Source: Anaerolineae bacterium (GTDB lineage: Bacteria > Chloroflexota > Anaerolineae > Anaerolineales > Villigracilaceae). Taken from it: DNA of 5,665 bases. Of the stretch, positions 4,780-5,665 are shown piece after piece. The notes beneath the pieces were generated by a model. The model saw nothing but the letters and a program-made list of their open reading frames with translations, had not been told where the DNA came from and ran no database searches. Within the stretch, counting starts at the first letter, position 1; each line of letters starts with the position of its first letter. The translations under genes were made by a program, and so were the position numbers. The DNA lies in contig PLNY01000410.1 in assembly GCA_003141915.1 (NCBI GenBank), forward strand, positions 1 through 5,665. Direction: 5' to 3'.

Positions 4780-5217
4780 CTACCTTATGATCAAGTATCC
4801 GCCTGCGATCAACATTCCGGCGCCGACGAGACGCACCAGGTCAAGGGGACGAACCGCAACGCCAAACAATCCAAATTGGTCAATGAGGATGCCCATTACC
4901 AGTTGTCCAATGATGATCAGCGCCAAGGCGGTGGTCGCGCCGAGACGCGGCATGGTTTGATTAAGCGTCAGATACAAAACAACTCCGAAACTTCCGGAGA
5001 GGAACATGTACCATGAAAGATTGCGCCAATTCCCGATATTTTCACCGCCGAGGGCAAGTAACAAAGCGCCGGACAAAATCGCGCCGCTGACGTGTACGAC
5101 AAAAGCGCCAGCCATCGTTCCAATCCGCTGACTCATTTGGGATACAATTGGTCCCTGCACGCCAACCGCCAGCCCGCCCAGGATGCCGATCAAAACCGTC
5201 AATATCAGATTCGCCAT
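4780..5217 (-). CDS. DMT family transporter, YdcZ/DUF606 type
   Basis: Inner-membrane protein of 145 residues with five predicted membrane segments (about 3-23, 36-58, 67-87, 91-113 and 123-144), the size and layout of YdcZ/DUF606 members (Pfam PF04657, as I recall it). Family-like features are GILGGLAVGVQGPI near the N-terminus (GxxxxxQxPxN-type), SGSFGVVLYLTLNQTMPRLGAT (one loop-helix unit, about 74-95), and IGQLVMGILIDQFGLFG (about 102-118) with a nearby Pro/Arg. Half-size members usually work as dimers; the substrate is unknown. It is the first gene of the operon with tmk. The ATG is preceded by AAGGA about 8 nt upstream, and a TATAAT promoter lies 53-58 nt upstream. No functional link to thymidylate kinase is obvious. 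Confidence 0.82.
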   Translation of the reverse strand: MANLILTVLIGILGGLAVGVQGPIVSQMSQRIGTMAGAFVVHVSGAILSGALLLALGGENIGNWRNLSWYMFLSGSFGVVLYLTLNQTMPRLGATTALALIIIGQLVMGILIDQFGLFGVAVRPLDLVRLVGAGMLIAGGYLIIR

Positions 5218-5230
5218 TTCGTTTTTCCTT

Positions 5231-5249
5231 TTGATTCTCAGAGAATCAA
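5231..5249. promoter_or_regulatory. 19-bp perfect palindrome in the DMT-tmk leader, possible operator
   Basis: TTGATTCTC (5231-5239), a central A, then GAGAATCAA (5241-5249): perfect arms of 9 bp around one base. It lies about 14-32 nt downstream of the predicted transcription start and just before the AAGGA ribosome site. A one-base centre suits a dimeric DNA-binding repressor better than an RNA hairpin, though an 8-bp stem with a 3-nt loop could also form. Confidence 0.55.
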
Positions 5250-5269
5250 TACAGGCTCAGTTCTTACTC

Positions 5270-5275
5270 ATTATA
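5270..5275 (-). promoter_or_regulatory. TATAAT -10 of the DMT-tmk-HEAT operon
   Basis: Perfect consensus TATAAT on the minus strand, predicted start about 5263, leader about 46 nt. The -35 is weak: the best fit is TAGAAT at a 16-bp spacer (3 of 6). An activator, or relief by the palindrome-binding protein downstream, could compensate. Confidence 0.6.
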
Positions 5276-5346
5276 CGTTTATCTTTGGGTAATTCTATTG
5301 TCATTTTTATGCGCTAGAATAAGCATATAAATACTTGATACAAAAA

Positions 5347-5468
5347 TCATGTGTCATTGCGAGCACCCGGAGGGCGCGTGGCAATCCCGCAAGGGGATGG
5401 TATCTCAACTAATTATCAAACAGGAGATTGCCACGTCGGCTCTTTGAGCCTCCTCGCAATGACATGAT
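5347..5468. repeat. Interspersed palindromic repeat (TGTCATTGCGAG type)
   Basis: Outer arms TGTCATTGCGAG (5352-5363) and CTCGCAATGACA (5453-5464) are perfectly inverted, and inner arms CGTGGCAATC (5377-5386) and GATTGCCACG (5426-5435) are as well, around an AT-rich centre. The segments between arms (5364-5376 and 5436-5452) are less well matched. This nested structure matches a REP/BIME- or MITE-like repeat that I recall as abundant in Chloroflexota and several other phyla. It carries no gene. It ends about 9 nt before the ribosome site of the downstream protein, so it lies in that gene's promoter or leader. Confidence 0.85.
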
Positions 5469-5487
5469 ATACAAGCAAGGAGATCAA

Positions 5488-5665
5488 ATGACATTCAAAC
5501 GCATTCTCTACATTTTACTTGTTGTGGTCGTTGCTGGATTATCCGCGTTGGGCGGAGCCGTCGCAGGCGGATACGGCGTTTATCAAGCCGTGAGAAATTC
5601 CGCGGCTTTACCGGCGCCTGTTCAAGCGGCATTGCCTGCCAGTAACACGACTCCGGTCACAACGC
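5488..5665 (+). CDS. N-terminus of a membrane-anchored protein, possibly S1C (HtrA/DegP-like) protease
   Basis: Only 59 residues are in the window. After MTFKR comes a single hydrophobic segment (about 6-30, with Gly/Ala at 22-30) and then GGYGVYQAVRN, followed by a Pro/Ala/Thr-rich linker (about 41-59), typical of an uncleaved membrane anchor or signal sequence leading to an exported domain. The start is well set by AAGGAG (5477-5482), 5 nt before the ATG. I remember trypsin-like S1C proteases of Anaerolineae with very similar N-termini (YILLVVVVAGLSALGG-like, then a Thr/Pro linker), but no catalytic residue is visible here, so the protease call is an inference. The gene stands alone, divergent from the DMT-tmk operon. 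Confidence 0.5.
   Translation, partial: MTFKRILYILLVVVVAGLSALGGAVAGGYGVYQAVRNSAALPAPVQAALPASNTTPVTT

Noticed and set aside
5465..5473. TGA-TATACA extended -10 for the rightmost plus-strand gene
   Set aside because: The start site would fall at about 5480, inside the AAGGAG ribosome site, and would damage it. The real promoter is probably upstream of or within the repeat, but none is convincing (a TAGAAT at 5315-5320 lacks a -35).

Overview
The window looks like a piece of a chromosome from an uncultured Chloroflexota bacterium, most likely class Anaerolineae. I infer this from the flavour of the proteins (FmdB-type zinc ribbon, a Gmk with a GKDTV P-loop, a short RRM protein with a Gly/Arg tail) and from two kinds of intergenic palindromic repeat that I remember as common in such genomes. 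No taxonomic marker such as rRNA is present, so this assignment is moderate at best. Gene density is high and nothing shows transfer of coding genes: no transposase, integrase, tRNA or CRISPR array was seen.

Layout, left to right. Positions 1-1222 hold a minus-strand pair, gmk followed by a rhomboid protease whose start overlaps the gmk stop by 4 nt; the rhomboid gene runs off the left edge just after its catalytic His. A 50-bp divergent region (1223-1272) separates gmk from a plus-strand FmdB-type zinc ribbon gene. Each of these two genes has a -10-like hexamer ending exactly 6 nt before its start codon, so both mRNAs are predicted to be leaderless. The FmdB gene converges on a minus-strand pair: a ClbS/DfsB (DinB-fold) protein followed by an S51 peptidase E-like hydrolase. 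A 34-bp dyad lies over the -35 region of that pair.

Positions 2975-3457 hold a minus-strand RRM protein gene. Its predicted ~135-nt leader contains a GC-rich hairpin, then two tandem 24-nt hairpin units with identical stems and different loops, then a strong AGGAG ribosome site. An interspersed palindrome (3470-3528) sits directly behind its promoter. Positions 3539-5217 form a tight minus-strand operon read in the order YdcZ-type DMT transporter, tmk (thymidylate kinase), HEAT-repeat AlkC/AlkD-like protein, with gaps of 7 and 1 nt. A perfect TATAAT and a 19-bp palindrome precede it.

On the right, a 'TGTCATTGCGAG...CTCGCAATGACA' interspersed repeat (5347-5468) lies just upstream of a plus-strand membrane-anchored protein. 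Its N-terminus resembles Anaerolineae S1C (HtrA/DegP-like) proteases, but the gene is cut by the window edge.

Functionally this is mostly housekeeping: nucleotide monophosphate kinases (gmk, tmk), probable DNA-alkylation-related and small-molecule-related proteins, membrane proteolysis and an RNA-binding protein. I see no clear new multi-gene system. The most interesting signals are regulatory: the hairpin array in the RRM leader, the paired leaderless promoters, and the dyads at the two other promoters. There is no gene-free stretch over 300 bases; the longest (3311-3538 and 5218-5487) are described through their repeats, hairpins and promoters.
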